This document shows, piece by piece, positions 1-5,974 of a DNA stretch of 5,974 nucleotides (its first letter is position 1; each line of letters starts with the position of its first letter). The notes beneath the pieces were generated by a model. It searched no databases, had not been told where the DNA came from, and saw only the letters and a list, made by a program, of their open reading frames with translations. Origin of the DNA: an uncultured Clostridia bacterium (lineage in GTDB: Bacteria; Bacillota; Clostridia; Oscillospirales; Oscillospiraceae); the NCBI GenBank assembly GCA_946184215.1, contig CAMHER010000123.1, positions 1 to 5,974 of the forward strand, read 5' to 3'. The position numbers were made by a program, and so were the translations under genes.

Positions 1-491
1 ACGTCGCGCAGCAGGGCCGAGGGGTGATAGATCGCCATGTACTTCACGCCGTCCTTTTCAAACCACTGCCCGTGCTCCCGCGTGATGCGGAAATCCTTTC
101 GGATCAGCGCGCCGGCGGCGATACGGCCCAGGCAGACGATGATCTTCGGGCGGACGAGCGCGATCTGCTGATCCAGCCAGCTCCGGCAGGCCGCCATCTC
201 CTCCTCCGCCGGGTCGCGGTTCATCGGCGGGCGGCATTTGACGGTGTTGGCAATATAGATCTTCGTCCGGTCAAGGCCGATCATCTCCAGCATATCGTCC
301 AGCAGCTTGCCCGCCGGACCGACAAACGGCTCGCCCTGCAGGTCTTCCTGCTCGCCGGGCCCTTCGCCGATGAACATGACCTCGCCGGGCACTTTTCCCA
401 CGCCGAAGACCAGCTTATGCCGTGTCCTGCCCAGAGGGCACTTGCCGCAGCCGGCGCAGCGCTGCTCCAGCTTTTCCATTTCCGTTGCCAT
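1..491 (-). CDS. Uracil-DNA glycosylase, family 4 (4Fe-4S), C-terminus cut by window edge
   Basis: Predicted to remove uracil from DNA as the first step of base-excision repair in the cytoplasm. The 163 visible residues carry the family 4 hallmarks. The probable iron-sulfur cysteines are C15 and C18 (CGKCPL), C86 (KCRPP) and C102, with the last two 16 residues apart as in characterised members. The uracil-pocket motif GEGPGEQED lies at 42-50, followed by EPFVGPAGKLLD at 54-65. The HPSALLR motif lies at 156-162, just before the left edge, so only a short C-terminal part should be missing from a protein usually near 200 residues. The ATG at 491 is chosen because AGAGG lies 9 bases upstream, inside the end of cca. 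M5 (479) is a less likely alternative. The gene starts one base after the cca stop, so it is almost certainly co-transcribed and probably translationally coupled. Family assignment is secure. Uracil as the substrate is inferred from the family. Confidence 0.95.
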   Translation of the reverse strand, partial: MATEMEKLEQRCAGCGKCPLGRTRHKLVFGVGKVPGEVMFIGEGPGEQEDLQGEPFVGPAGKLLDDMLEMIGLDRTKIYIANTVKCRPPMNRDPAEEEMAACRSWLDQQIALVRPKIIVCLGRIAAGALIRKDFRITREHGQWFEKDGVKYMAIYHPSALLRD

Positions 492-492
492 A

Positions 493-1689
493 TCAGTTTT
501 CCTCTGTTCCGCGGACAAGCTGCAGCAGCAGCTCGCGGCGGTTATTTTCGGGATAGTCCATCACATAGTCCAGCAGGAAGTTGAGCATTTCCCCCAGTTC
601 TTTTCCCCGCAGGCCAAGCTCCACCAGGTCATCGCCCGTGACGGCAAGATGGCGGACGGAGAAGCATTCGCCGCTGCGCAGCACGGCGCGCAGCGCGTCA
701 CGGCTTTTGCCGCCCACCAGCGCGTCATAGCACTGGGCGGCGCAGGAGGCCGTGTCCACGCCCCAGCGGTTGAGCAGCTTTTTCCATTCCTTTTTCGTGC
801 GCGGCGGCGGCGAATGGAGCAGCGCGCAGCAGTCGCCGCAGCAGCGGACGGTGCGGCCGTCAAGCCGCAGGGCCGTCAGGAAATCCTGGGCCGACGCGAT
901 CATGCCGCGGCGCTCCAAGATCACGCAGAGGGCAGCCCAGCGGGGCAGCGCCTTTTTCGGCAGCGCCGTGATCCGGATCAGCTCCGAGACCGGCTCGTCG
1001 CCGCGCCGGGTCAGATACCGGTCCAGCAGGCCGGCGTCAATGACCGTCAGCAGGATCTGCGGCCGCGTCGTCAGCAGCATTTTTTCGACCTCGTCCCGCA
1101 CCCGCTCCGCCGAGACGGAGGCGGCGAGCGGCGCATTTTTGTAAACGGCGGCAAGGGTCTTTTCCTCCACCGCAAAGCCAAGCCTGGCCGAGAAGCGCAG
1201 CGCGCGGAACATGCGCAGCGCATCCTCTTCAAAGCGGCGGTCCGGCTCACCGACGCAGCGGATGATTTTTTTCTGTATGTCCTCCACGCCGCCGAAGGGG
1301 TCTGCGATCAGGCCGTCCGGCGGGAGGGCAATGGCATTGATGGTGAAATCCCGGCGGGCCAGGTCGGAGGCCAGGTCCCCCACAAAGCTGACCGCCTCGG
1401 GGTGGCGGTGGTCGGCATAGCTGCCGTCGGTTCGGAAGGTGGTGACCTCCACGGCGTGGGAGTGGATCAGCACTGTGACTGTCCCGTGGCGGATCCCGGT
1501 GGGCACGGTATGGGAAAACAGCTCCCTGACCTGGTCGGGCAGGGCGCTGGTACAGATGTCCCAATCCTGCGGATGCACGCCGAGAATCATATCCCGCACG
1601 CAGCCGCCGACAAGATAGGCAAGATAACCCCGCGACTGCAGGGTGATCAGGACCTGTTTGACATAGCGGGGCGGTGTGATGTTTGCCAT
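493..1689 (-). CDS. cca: CCA tRNA nucleotidyltransferase (class II)
   Basis: Adds or repairs the 3'-terminal CCA of tRNAs from CTP and ATP without a nucleic acid template, in the cytoplasm. All class II landmarks are present, numbered from the chosen start. They are GGCVRD at 28-33 with the metal-binding DWD at 42-44, a PTGIRHGTV segment at 63-71, the nucleotide-selecting RRDFTINA at 112-119, and EDALRMFRALRF at 155-166. The all-helical neck/body and tail follow. At 398 residues the length is normal for the single-enzyme bacterial CCA-adding form. Splitting into separate A- and CC-adding enzymes cannot be excluded by motif alone. The start at 1689 is preferred because GAGG lies 6 bases upstream. 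A longer reading from the ATG at 1707 adds six residues (METRFR) but has no Shine-Dalgarno sequence and would leave a very short leader after the predicted promoter. It is the first gene of an operon with the uracil-DNA glycosylase. Confidence 0.95.
   Translation of the reverse strand: MANITPPRYVKQVLITLQSRGYLAYLVGGCVRDMILGVHPQDWDICTSALPDQVRELFSHTVPTGIRHGTVTVLIHSHAVEVTTFRTDGSYADHRHPEAVSFVGDLASDLARRDFTINAIALPPDGLIADPFGGVEDIQKKIIRCVGEPDRRFEEDALRMFRALRFSARLGFAVEEKTLAAVYKNAPLAASVSAERVRDEVEKMLLTTRPQILLTVIDAGLLDRYLTRRGDEPVSELIRITALPKKALPRWAALCVILERRGMIASAQDFLTALRLDGRTVRCCGDCCALLHSPPPRTKKEWKKLLNRWGVDTASCAAQCYDALVGGKSRDALRAVLRSGECFSVRHLAVTGDDLVELGLRGKELGEMLNFLLDYVMDYPENNRRELLLQLVRGTEEN
501..505 (-). 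promoter_or_regulatory. Ribosome binding site of the uracil-DNA glycosylase
   Basis: AGAGG on the minus strand lies 9 bases before the ATG at 491. It sits within the last codons of cca, which fits translational coupling across the TGA-T-ATG junction. Confidence 0.6.
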
Positions 1690-1695
1690 TCTGAA

Positions 1696-1699
1696 CCTC
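1696..1699 (-). promoter_or_regulatory. Ribosome binding site deciding the cca start
   Basis: GAGG (in ACGAGG) on the minus strand lies 6 bases before the ATG at 1689. Nothing similar precedes the upstream ATG at 1707, so this site favours the shorter, 398-residue protein. Confidence 0.65.
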
Positions 1700-1709
1700 G
1701 TTTCCATAC

Positions 1710-1738
1710 TTGCATAAAAAAGGGGGTCGTATTATAAT
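1710..1738 (+). promoter_or_regulatory. Probable sigma-A-type promoter of murC
   Basis: TTGCAT (1710-1715) is a three-of-six match to the -35 consensus. It stands 17 bases before a perfect TATAAT (1733-1738). Transcription would begin near 1745, leaving an AT- and pyrimidine-rich leader of about 90 bases before murC. The -10 box overlaps the divergent minus-strand -10 box within the self-complementary ATTATAAT at 1731-1738. No convincing riboswitch or attenuator hairpin is seen in the leader. Confidence 0.5.
1731..1736 (-). promoter_or_regulatory. Probable -10 box of the cca-udg promoter
   Basis: A consensus TATAAT reads on the minus strand, in the AT-rich divergent region. Transcription would start near 1724, giving a leader of about 35 bases to the cca ATG at 1689. 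I find no good -35 hexamer: the best candidate, CTGTCT, matches three of six bases with a long 19-base spacer. The call therefore rests on the -10 box and its position. Confidence 0.5.
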
Positions 1739-1820
1739 AATGCAGTGTATGTAAAAGACAGAATCTCTTTCTTCTTTTTTATTTTACCATTCTGCCATAC
1801 CAACATCAATACTCTTTTTC

Positions 1821-1824
1821 GGAG
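1821..1824 (+). promoter_or_regulatory. Ribosome binding site deciding the murC start
   Basis: GGAG stands 10 bases before the ATG at 1835. The spacing is slightly long, but this is the only purine-rich site near a candidate start. The GTG at 1745 that opens the longest frame has none. Confidence 0.55.
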
Positions 1825-1834
1825 TGCCTGTACT

Positions 1835-3214
1835 ATGATCGAATTTGACAACTTTCTCTCCCCCGGCCGCAAGGGGCATCTTGTCGGTATCGGCGGCGTT
1901 TCCATGTCCTCCCTTGCCGAGGTGCTCAAGGGCATGGGTATCCTGGTCACCGGCTCGGATATGAACGAGAACCCGAACGTCGCCTCGCTGGAAGCCAACG
2001 GCTTCACCGTCCACATTGGCCACCGGGCCGAGAACATTGCCGACGACGTGGAGTTTGTGGTCCGCACGGCAGCGGCCCACGACGACAACCCCGAGATCGT
2101 CGCCGCCCGGGCGCGGGGCATCCCGGTCTTTGAGCGCACCCAGGCCTGGGGCGCGATCTCGAAGGACTATCAGAACGCGCTGTGCATCTCCGGCACCCAC
2201 GGCAAGACTACGACCACCTCCATGTGCACGCACATCAACATGGCGGCCGACCGGGACCCGACCGTGATGATCGGCGGCACGCTGCCGCTGCTGCACTCCG
2301 GCCACCGGGTAGGCAGAGGCAACACGATCATCATGGAAGCCTGCGAGTATTACAACTCCTTCCTCTCCTTCCATCCGACCATTGCGGTGATTTTGAACAT
2401 CGAGGCAGACCATCTGGATTTCTTCAAGGACCTGGATGATATCAAGCGCTCGTTCCGCGCCTTTGCCGAGCGCACCGCTGAGGACGGCACCGTGATCGTC
2501 AACCTGGACGATGCCAACACGATGGACGCCGTGGCAGGCCTTGATCGCCACATCATGACCTTCGGTCTCAGCCCGAAAGCGGATGTGTACGCCAAAAACA
2601 TCTCCTACCTCGGGGAAAACAGCCATTTTGACATCTATTATCACGGCCGGAAGTACACGGATGTGACGCTGCACGTTCCGGGAGAGCACAACATCAAAAA
2701 CGCCCTGGCAGCCACGGCAGCCTCGATCTGTCTCGGCATCCGTCCCAACGCCGTGAAATACGGTCTGGCCGGCTTCAACGGCGCGGGCCGCCGCTTTGAG
2801 TTCAAGGGAAAGTTCAACGGCGCGGACGTCTATGACGACTACGCCCACCACCCCGGCGAGCTGCGGGCCCTGCTGGACATGGTGGAGACACTGAACTACA
2901 AGCGCACGGTCGTGGTCTTTCAGCCCCACACCTACAGCCGTACCGCCGCGCTGTTTGACGACTTTGTCGCCCAGCTCCGCCGCCCTGACGTGGTGCTGCT
3001 GGCCGAGATCTTTGCCGCCCGTGAGAAGAACACCATCGGCATCTCCTCCTCGCAGCTGGCCGAGCAGGTCCCCGGCGCGAATTTCTATCCCGGCTTTGAG
3101 GAGCTGGAAAACGCACTGCGCTCGCTGGCCCAGCCCGGCGATATCATTCTGACCGTCGGCGCCGGCGACGTCTACCGCATCGGCGAGAAGCTGGTGGCGG
3201 AAGCGAAGGACTGA
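1835..3214 (+). CDS. murC: UDP-N-acetylmuramate--L-alanine ligase
   Basis: Cytoplasmic Mur ligase that uses ATP to join L-alanine to UDP-N-acetylmuramic acid, the first amino-acid addition of peptidoglycan precursor synthesis. The three-domain order is complete. The N-terminal Rossmann-type substrate domain has GIGGVSM at 18-24 and SDMNENP soon after. The central ATPase domain has the P-loop GTHGKTTTT at 120-128, EACEYYNSF at 168-176 and EADHLDFF at 190-197. GEHNIKNALAA at 283-293 marks the hinge. The C-terminal domain has DDYAHHPGE at 334-342, FQPHTYSRT at 362-370 and an AAREKNT segment. The 459 residues match the usual MurC length. The ATG at 1835 is chosen over a GTG at 1745 because the extra 30 residues are hydrophobic, are unlike the family and begin at the predicted transcription start. 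FQPHTYSRT and the alanine-ligase signature separate it from MurD, MurE and MurF. Mpl is less likely. It stands alone between a divergent operon and a terminator, not in a division/cell-wall cluster. Confidence 0.97.
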   Translation: MIEFDNFLSPGRKGHLVGIGGVSMSSLAEVLKGMGILVTGSDMNENPNVASLEANGFTVHIGHRAENIADDVEFVVRTAAAHDDNPEIVAARARGIPVFERTQAWGAISKDYQNALCISGTHGKTTTTSMCTHINMAADRDPTVMIGGTLPLLHSGHRVGRGNTIIMEACEYYNSFLSFHPTIAVILNIEADHLDFFKDLDDIKRSFRAFAERTAEDGTVIVNLDDANTMDAVAGLDRHIMTFGLSPKADVYAKNISYLGENSHFDIYYHGRKYTDVTLHVPGEHNIKNALAATAASICLGIRPNAVKYGLAGFNGAGRRFEFKGKFNGADVYDDYAHHPGELRALLDMVETLNYKRTVVVFQPHTYSRTAALFDDFVAQLRRPDVVLLAEIFAAREKNTIGISSSQLAEQVPGANFYPGFEELENALRSLAQPGDIILTVGAGDVYRIGEKLVAEAKD

Positions 3215-3224
3215 TTGCACGCAA

Positions 3225-3273
3225 CATAGCAAAACCACCCCGATGTGAAAAACATCGGGGTGGTTTTGCTATG
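3225..3273. terminator. Bidirectional intrinsic terminator between convergent operons
   Basis: A perfect 22-bp inverted repeat: left arm 3225-3246, loop GAAAA at 3247-3251, right arm 3252-3273. The GC-rich core (CCACCCCGATGT paired with ACATCGGGGTGG) is followed in either direction by TTTTGC, because the A-tract on one arm pairs with the T-tract on the other. It begins 10 bases after the murC stop and ends 6 bases before the stop of the convergent membrane-protein gene. It can therefore end transcription of both. The T-run is only four long, but stem length and position make the call strong. Confidence 0.92.
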
Positions 3274-3279
3274 CAGAAA

Positions 3280-4671
3280 TCAATCAAAGGCCGACATGGA
3301 GGCTGCCTTCCAGTTGGTTCCGTCGTGGATGAAGACCATCTTATAGCCGTCCTGCATGGCGTAGGAGTACTGCTCATACCAGGAGGTGGCGGTAAAGTCC
3401 GCCTTATAGAGGATCGTACAGGTGAAGCAGCCGTTGCCCGCGCGGTGGAAGTTGTCAAAGCGCAGCTCGTCATAGCTCACCTCTGTGGCCGAGGCCCAGA
3501 TCATGGCGTCGTAGGAGTTGCGGGCATAACTGTCCAGCTCTGTCCCCGGCAGGATCCGATCCAGCAGGTCGTTGAGCGCCGCGCCGTTGTACTTGTAGGA
3601 GGCATAGTGCATATAGGCGTCAAAGAAGCCCTCCGCCGCATTGCGCATCACCTGGGTGGTGTCCTCGTCGGTGGGATAGAAAAAATAGACCTTTCCGTTC
3701 TCTCCCATGACGGGCGAGAGCTCTGTCCCGTTATAGGACGCGTGGATATCCGGTACGGTGTACAGCCCGTCCGCGGCATAGAGGAGCGTATCATACCCGC
3801 CGTCATCGGCCAGGTAAGCGTCCAGCTTGCGGAACATGTTTCTCTCCCGCGCGGCGATCTCCTCCTCGCCCAGGACAGCGCCGCCCACCGTAACTTCGAC
3901 TCCCTCAGGCGCTTCGACCTGGAAGGAGTAGGTCTGGGTCGGATGGACCACATAGCTGACAAGCCCGTTTTCCACCGGCCCGCTCGGGGCGATCTCGTTT
4001 CCCTCGCCGTCTGTCACGACGATATCGCCGTACAGGGGGCTGAGCTCATAGCGCACCATGCGGATCCGCGCTTCCATCCGCGCTTCCAGGGGCGTAAGCT
4101 CCAGGAGCGGAACGGAGGGATCGACGATCTGCTCCTCGCGCACCGGGATGCCGTTGACCGAGACCGCCACGCCGTCCGGCGCGTCGATCCTGACGGTGAT
4201 CGCCGCCAGATTCTGTGTCACCGGCGTGCCTGTGATGGACTCCAGCAGCCACTCGCTGCGGCCGAAGCCGAAGCTGAGCTTATCGTCGGAGGGGACGAAG
4301 CTGACCTCGCCCAGACGGGCCGGGCCGGCATAGACCGTGAAGGTCGTGCGCGAAGCGTCGCTCCGGGACATATCGCGCCGATAGGAGAGCTGCTTGCCCC
4401 GCACCGAGCTGTCAAAGAAGCCTTCAAAAAGCGTTTGGGCGTCCTCGTATTCGCTGGCCTCGCCCGCGCCGGGCGCCAGTGCGGCGTGCCAGTCGTCCTC
4501 GCTCATGGACGCCATCAGCGCGTCCATGGCCTTTTCCGGGCGCGTTTCCTCATAGATCGCGGCATATTTGTAAAAAAACACACAGGCCAGAAAGCCCAGC
4601 ATCAGCAGCAGCATGGTCCAGAACAGGAGGAACAGGCCCCAGCCGCCGCCCTTTTTCCGTTTCTCAGCCAT
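3280..4671 (-). CDS. Single-pass membrane protein with internal repeat and NTF2-like C-terminus, function unknown
   Basis: Function not recognised. The 463-residue protein starts with a basic cluster (KRKK, 4-7) and a hydrophobic segment at about 12-34 without a clear cleavage site. It should therefore be anchored with its bulk outside the cell. A region at about 40-150 is followed by two similar segments, APDGVAVSVNG starting at 164 and APEGVEVTVGG starting at 254. These look like two roughly 90-residue beta-rich repeats. The C-terminal part from about 340 (RNAAEGFFDAY at 343-353) ends in FIHDGTNWKAA and resembles an NTF2-like fold. The overall plan recalls TcaA/YvbJ-type envelope proteins but lacks their zinc ribbon; this resemblance is an impression, not proof. 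The ATG at 4671 has AGGAGG 6 bases upstream and overlaps the preceding gene by 8 bases (ATGGCTGA). A TTG at 4695 would only add eight residues and has weaker support. It is the last gene of its operon. Confidence 0.88.
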   Translation of the reverse strand: MAEKRKKGGGWGLFLLFWTMLLLMLGFLACVFFYKYAAIYEETRPEKAMDALMASMSEDDWHAALAPGAGEASEYEDAQTLFEGFFDSSVRGKQLSYRRDMSRSDASRTTFTVYAGPARLGEVSFVPSDDKLSFGFGRSEWLLESITGTPVTQNLAAITVRIDAPDGVAVSVNGIPVREEQIVDPSVPLLELTPLEARMEARIRMVRYELSPLYGDIVVTDGEGNEIAPSGPVENGLVSYVVHPTQTYSFQVEAPEGVEVTVGGAVLGEEEIAARERNMFRKLDAYLADDGGYDTLLYAADGLYTVPDIHASYNGTELSPVMGENGKVYFFYPTDEDTTQVMRNAAEGFFDAYMHYASYKYNGAALNDLLDRILPGTELDSYARNSYDAMIWASATEVSYDELRFDNFHRAGNGCFTCTILYKADFTATSWYEQYSYAMQDGYKMVFIHDGTNWKAASMSAFD

Positions 4672-5713
4672 GGCTCTCCTCCTCTCCCAGTACAATGAAG
4701 CCCGTGGGAATGCTGCGCGGGCCGGTCACGGAGGCACAGTTGTTGATGATCTCGCCGTCATAGACCATGACGGAAGACGAGCCGCCGTCCAGATTGCCGG
4801 CGTTGAGCGCGCCGTACTGCAGCATGATGTCCACCACGTTTTCCACCGTCGCACCAAGGGTCTTGCTGCTGCGTCCGTCCAGGACGAGCAGGAGCAGCGC
4901 GCCGTCCGCACGCTGGCCGATGGCCGTGCGCGGGTTGACGCCGACGCCGAGGTTTTGCGTCTGTACCTCGCCGTTGATGATCAGGGAGGAGGCGATGCCG
5001 TCGTGGGTGACGAAGCTGACGCCCCATTTCATGCCGGAATCCAGCGCTTCCTGCCCGGACATAGTTCCGACAAGGAGCTTGCCCTCGCCGTCGAGACCCA
5101 CGACGTTATAGCGCGTGTAGGCGTCGCCGAAGAGGATATTCCCCTCGTGCACGACCAGGCCCAGCGGCGTTGAGCCGTTGCTCAGGCCGTTGTTGTCCAC
5201 AAAGCCGCCGGCGTTGATGCCCGCGACGCCGTTGTATTTCGCCACCATATCGGTCAGCTGCAGGCCGGGATCTTCGCCGAAATTGCCCGATACGCCGAGG
5301 ATCACACGGGACGGATCCTTCACGATCAGCAGTTTTCCCTTGCAGGTGCCGTAGGCGATGTCGATCAGCTCAAGTGCGGCCTCATCCTCGCCCGCTTTCT
5401 CCCTTCTCTCCTCCGGGGGAGCGATATGGATCAGCGAGGTGTTGACCTGCTGGGTTTCCAGATTTTCCGTGCTCTTGAGGATATAGGGCTCCAGCTCCTC
5501 CTCCGTCAGGAAGATCCGGGACATCCAGCGCAGGATACTCGTCTCGCGCACCGAATTGCAGAAGACGCCCGTCAGCGTGGGCGAGGGTCCCTTTTCAAAG
5601 ACCCAGACCAGGCCGAGGACCGTCAGTGCCAGGCACAGCACGGTCACGCCCAGGAAGGCCAGGATGCGGCCGAACACATTCACACGGCGTTTTTTGGTTT
5701 TCTTTTCGTCCAT
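4664..5713 (-). CDS. Membrane-anchored phosphodiester glycosidase (NAGPA family)
   Basis: The family hydrolyses sugar phosphodiester bonds. Its best-known member is the mammalian enzyme that uncovers mannose-6-phosphate by removing GlcNAc. Bacterial members are often annotated as exopolysaccharide-related, and the substrate here is unknown. The 349-residue protein has a basic N-terminus (KKTKKRR, 4-10) and one membrane segment at about 17-39. A stem region to about 115 follows, and then the catalytic domain outside the cell. Family motifs seen are GINAGGF at 165-171, NPRTAIG at 260-266, LLLLVLDGR just after it, and NLDGGSSS at 307-314 near the C-terminus. The start at 5713 is the first ATG after AGGAGG (5725-5730, spacing 11). 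The gene lies 6 bases after the preceding gene and overlaps the next by 8 bases, so all three are probably one transcript. Family call is strong. A wall or capsule polymer as the substrate is a guess from topology. Confidence 0.92.
   Translation of the reverse strand: MDEKKTKKRRVNVFGRILAFLGVTVLCLALTVLGLVWVFEKGPSPTLTGVFCNSVRETSILRWMSRIFLTEEELEPYILKSTENLETQQVNTSLIHIAPPEERREKAGEDEAALELIDIAYGTCKGKLLIVKDPSRVILGVSGNFGEDPGLQLTDMVAKYNGVAGINAGGFVDNNGLSNGSTPLGLVVHEGNILFGDAYTRYNVVGLDGEGKLLVGTMSGQEALDSGMKWGVSFVTHDGIASSLIINGEVQTQNLGVGVNPRTAIGQRADGALLLLVLDGRSSKTLGATVENVVDIMLQYGALNAGNLDGGSSSVMVYDGEIINNCASVTGPRSIPTGFIVLGEEESHG
4678..4683 (-). promoter_or_regulatory. Ribosome binding site deciding the membrane-protein start
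   Basis: A full AGGAGG consensus stands 6 bases before the ATG at 4671, inside the last codons of the phosphodiester glycosidase gene. It selects this ATG over the in-frame TTG at 4695 and fits translational coupling. Confidence 0.8.
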
Positions 5714-5719
5714 AGCGGA

Positions 5720-5974
5720 TCAGCCCTCCTCTCCCGAAGGTGAGTTCGAGAGCCTCTGCTCCCAGTTGAGATCATAGAGCATCTGCTGCCGCAGCAGCGC
5801 ATAGCGCTCGGTAGGGTCTGCCTTGTTCCCGTTTGTGTTATAGCGCCACTGGCCGGAGCTGTTGGGGTCGCCGCCATAATCGCTGACAAAGGTATCGGGC
5901 AGCTTTTCCTTGAGTACGTCCACGTCGGCCTGGGTGATATGCGTGAAGGTCGTGCCGCAGATGCGGACGATCTT
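5720..5974 (-). CDS. C-terminal 84 residues of an unidentified protein, 5' end outside the window
   Basis: The reading frame is open from the right edge to a TGA at 5720-5722. The gene therefore begins outside the window, and a GTG at 5921-5923 is an internal valine, not a start. I cannot name the protein. The visible end reads RICGTTFTHITQADVDVL, then a KEKLPDTFV segment, a Gly/Asn-rich stretch around GGDPNSSGQWRYN, and a polar helix ending NSPSGEEG. The run ITQADVDVLKEKLPDT resembles the closing turn seen after leucine-rich repeats in some Firmicutes surface proteins (a short helix, then LP and a beta strand). That is weak evidence from a fragment. It lies 6 bases before the phosphodiester glycosidase start and should share its transcript, which makes an envelope or secreted role plausible. 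Confidence 0.75.
   Translation of the reverse strand, partial: KIVRICGTTFTHITQADVDVLKEKLPDTFVSDYGGDPNSSGQWRYNTNGNKADPTERYALLRQQMLYDLNWEQRLSNSPSGEEG
5725..5730 (-). promoter_or_regulatory. Ribosome binding site of the phosphodiester glycosidase
   Basis: AGGAGG stands 11 bases before the ATG at 5713, a rather long spacing. It lies inside the final Glu-Glu-Gly codons of the upstream gene, which suggests coupled translation. No closer alternative start codon is seen. Confidence 0.6.

Noticed and set aside
1690..1707. Extended cca start at the ATG at 1707
   Set aside because: There is no ribosome binding site upstream, while GAGG stands 6 bases before the ATG at 1689. It remains a minor possibility.
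307..1737. Open plus-strand frame of 476 codons antisense to cca
   Set aside because: It lies opposite a gene with all class II nucleotidyltransferase motifs. Its translation is low-complexity (Arg, Gly, Ala, Gln, His rich) with no recognisable domain. Long antisense frames are expected in GC-rich coding DNA.
1745..1834. Extended murC start at the GTG at 1745
   Set aside because: It has no Shine-Dalgarno sequence, coincides with the predicted transcription start, and adds 30 Phe-rich residues that are not part of MurC. The ATG at 1835 gives the normal family length.
1784..3238. Open minus-strand frame of 484 codons antisense to murC
   Set aside because: It is slightly longer than murC itself but runs through the murC motifs in reverse, has biased Val/Gly/Arg/His composition, and has no ribosome binding site or family resemblance that I can see.
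3271..4698. Open plus-strand frame of 475 codons antisense to the membrane protein
   Set aside because: It begins inside the terminator stem, has no ribosome binding site, and encodes a composition typical of shadow frames. The minus-strand reading has a good AGGAGG, a membrane segment and repeats.
5720..5923. A complete 67-residue small protein starting at the GTG at 5923
   Set aside because: The frame continues open to the right edge and no ribosome binding site precedes the GTG, so this is the tail of a longer gene.

Overview
The window looks like a piece of chromosome from a GC-rich, low-motility-signal Firmicute, most likely a gut clostridium of the Oscillospiraceae type. This is an inference. 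It rests on the gene families, the purine-rich AGGAGG-type ribosome binding sites, the clostridial form of MurC (EACEYYNSF instead of the proteobacterial EADESD-type motif), and GC-rich coding DNA with an AT-rich intergenic control region. I see no mobile elements, CRISPR arrays, tRNA or rRNA genes, and most of the window is core housekeeping sequence.

Layout, left to right. (1) Minus strand, 1-1689: a two-gene operon read leftward. A CCA-adding tRNA nucleotidyltransferase comes first, followed one base after its stop by a family 4 iron-sulfur uracil-DNA glycosylase that runs off the left edge. (2) 1690-1834: an AT-rich divergent control region with a self-complementary ATTATAAT that reads as a -10 box on both strands. 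(3) Plus strand, 1835-3214: murC, the UDP-N-acetylmuramate--L-alanine ligase of peptidoglycan synthesis, apparently transcribed alone. (4) 3225-3273: a perfect 22-bp hairpin that probably terminates transcription from both sides. (5) Minus strand, 5974 down to 3280: a tightly packed three-gene operon. It holds the C-terminal end of an unidentified protein, a membrane-anchored phosphodiester glycosidase (NAGPA family), and a single-pass membrane protein of unknown function with an internal repeat and a probable C-terminal NTF2-like domain. Its genes are separated by 6 bases and then by an 8-base overlap.

Functionally, the left operon serves tRNA 3'-end maturation and base-excision repair, and murC serves cell-wall precursor synthesis. 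The right operon appears to make proteins that act outside the membrane, one of them a predicted sugar-phosphodiester hydrolase. The least understood part is the right operon. The main annotation decisions are start sites: for cca, murC and the membrane protein, an internal ATG with a good Shine-Dalgarno sequence is preferred over the longest open frame.
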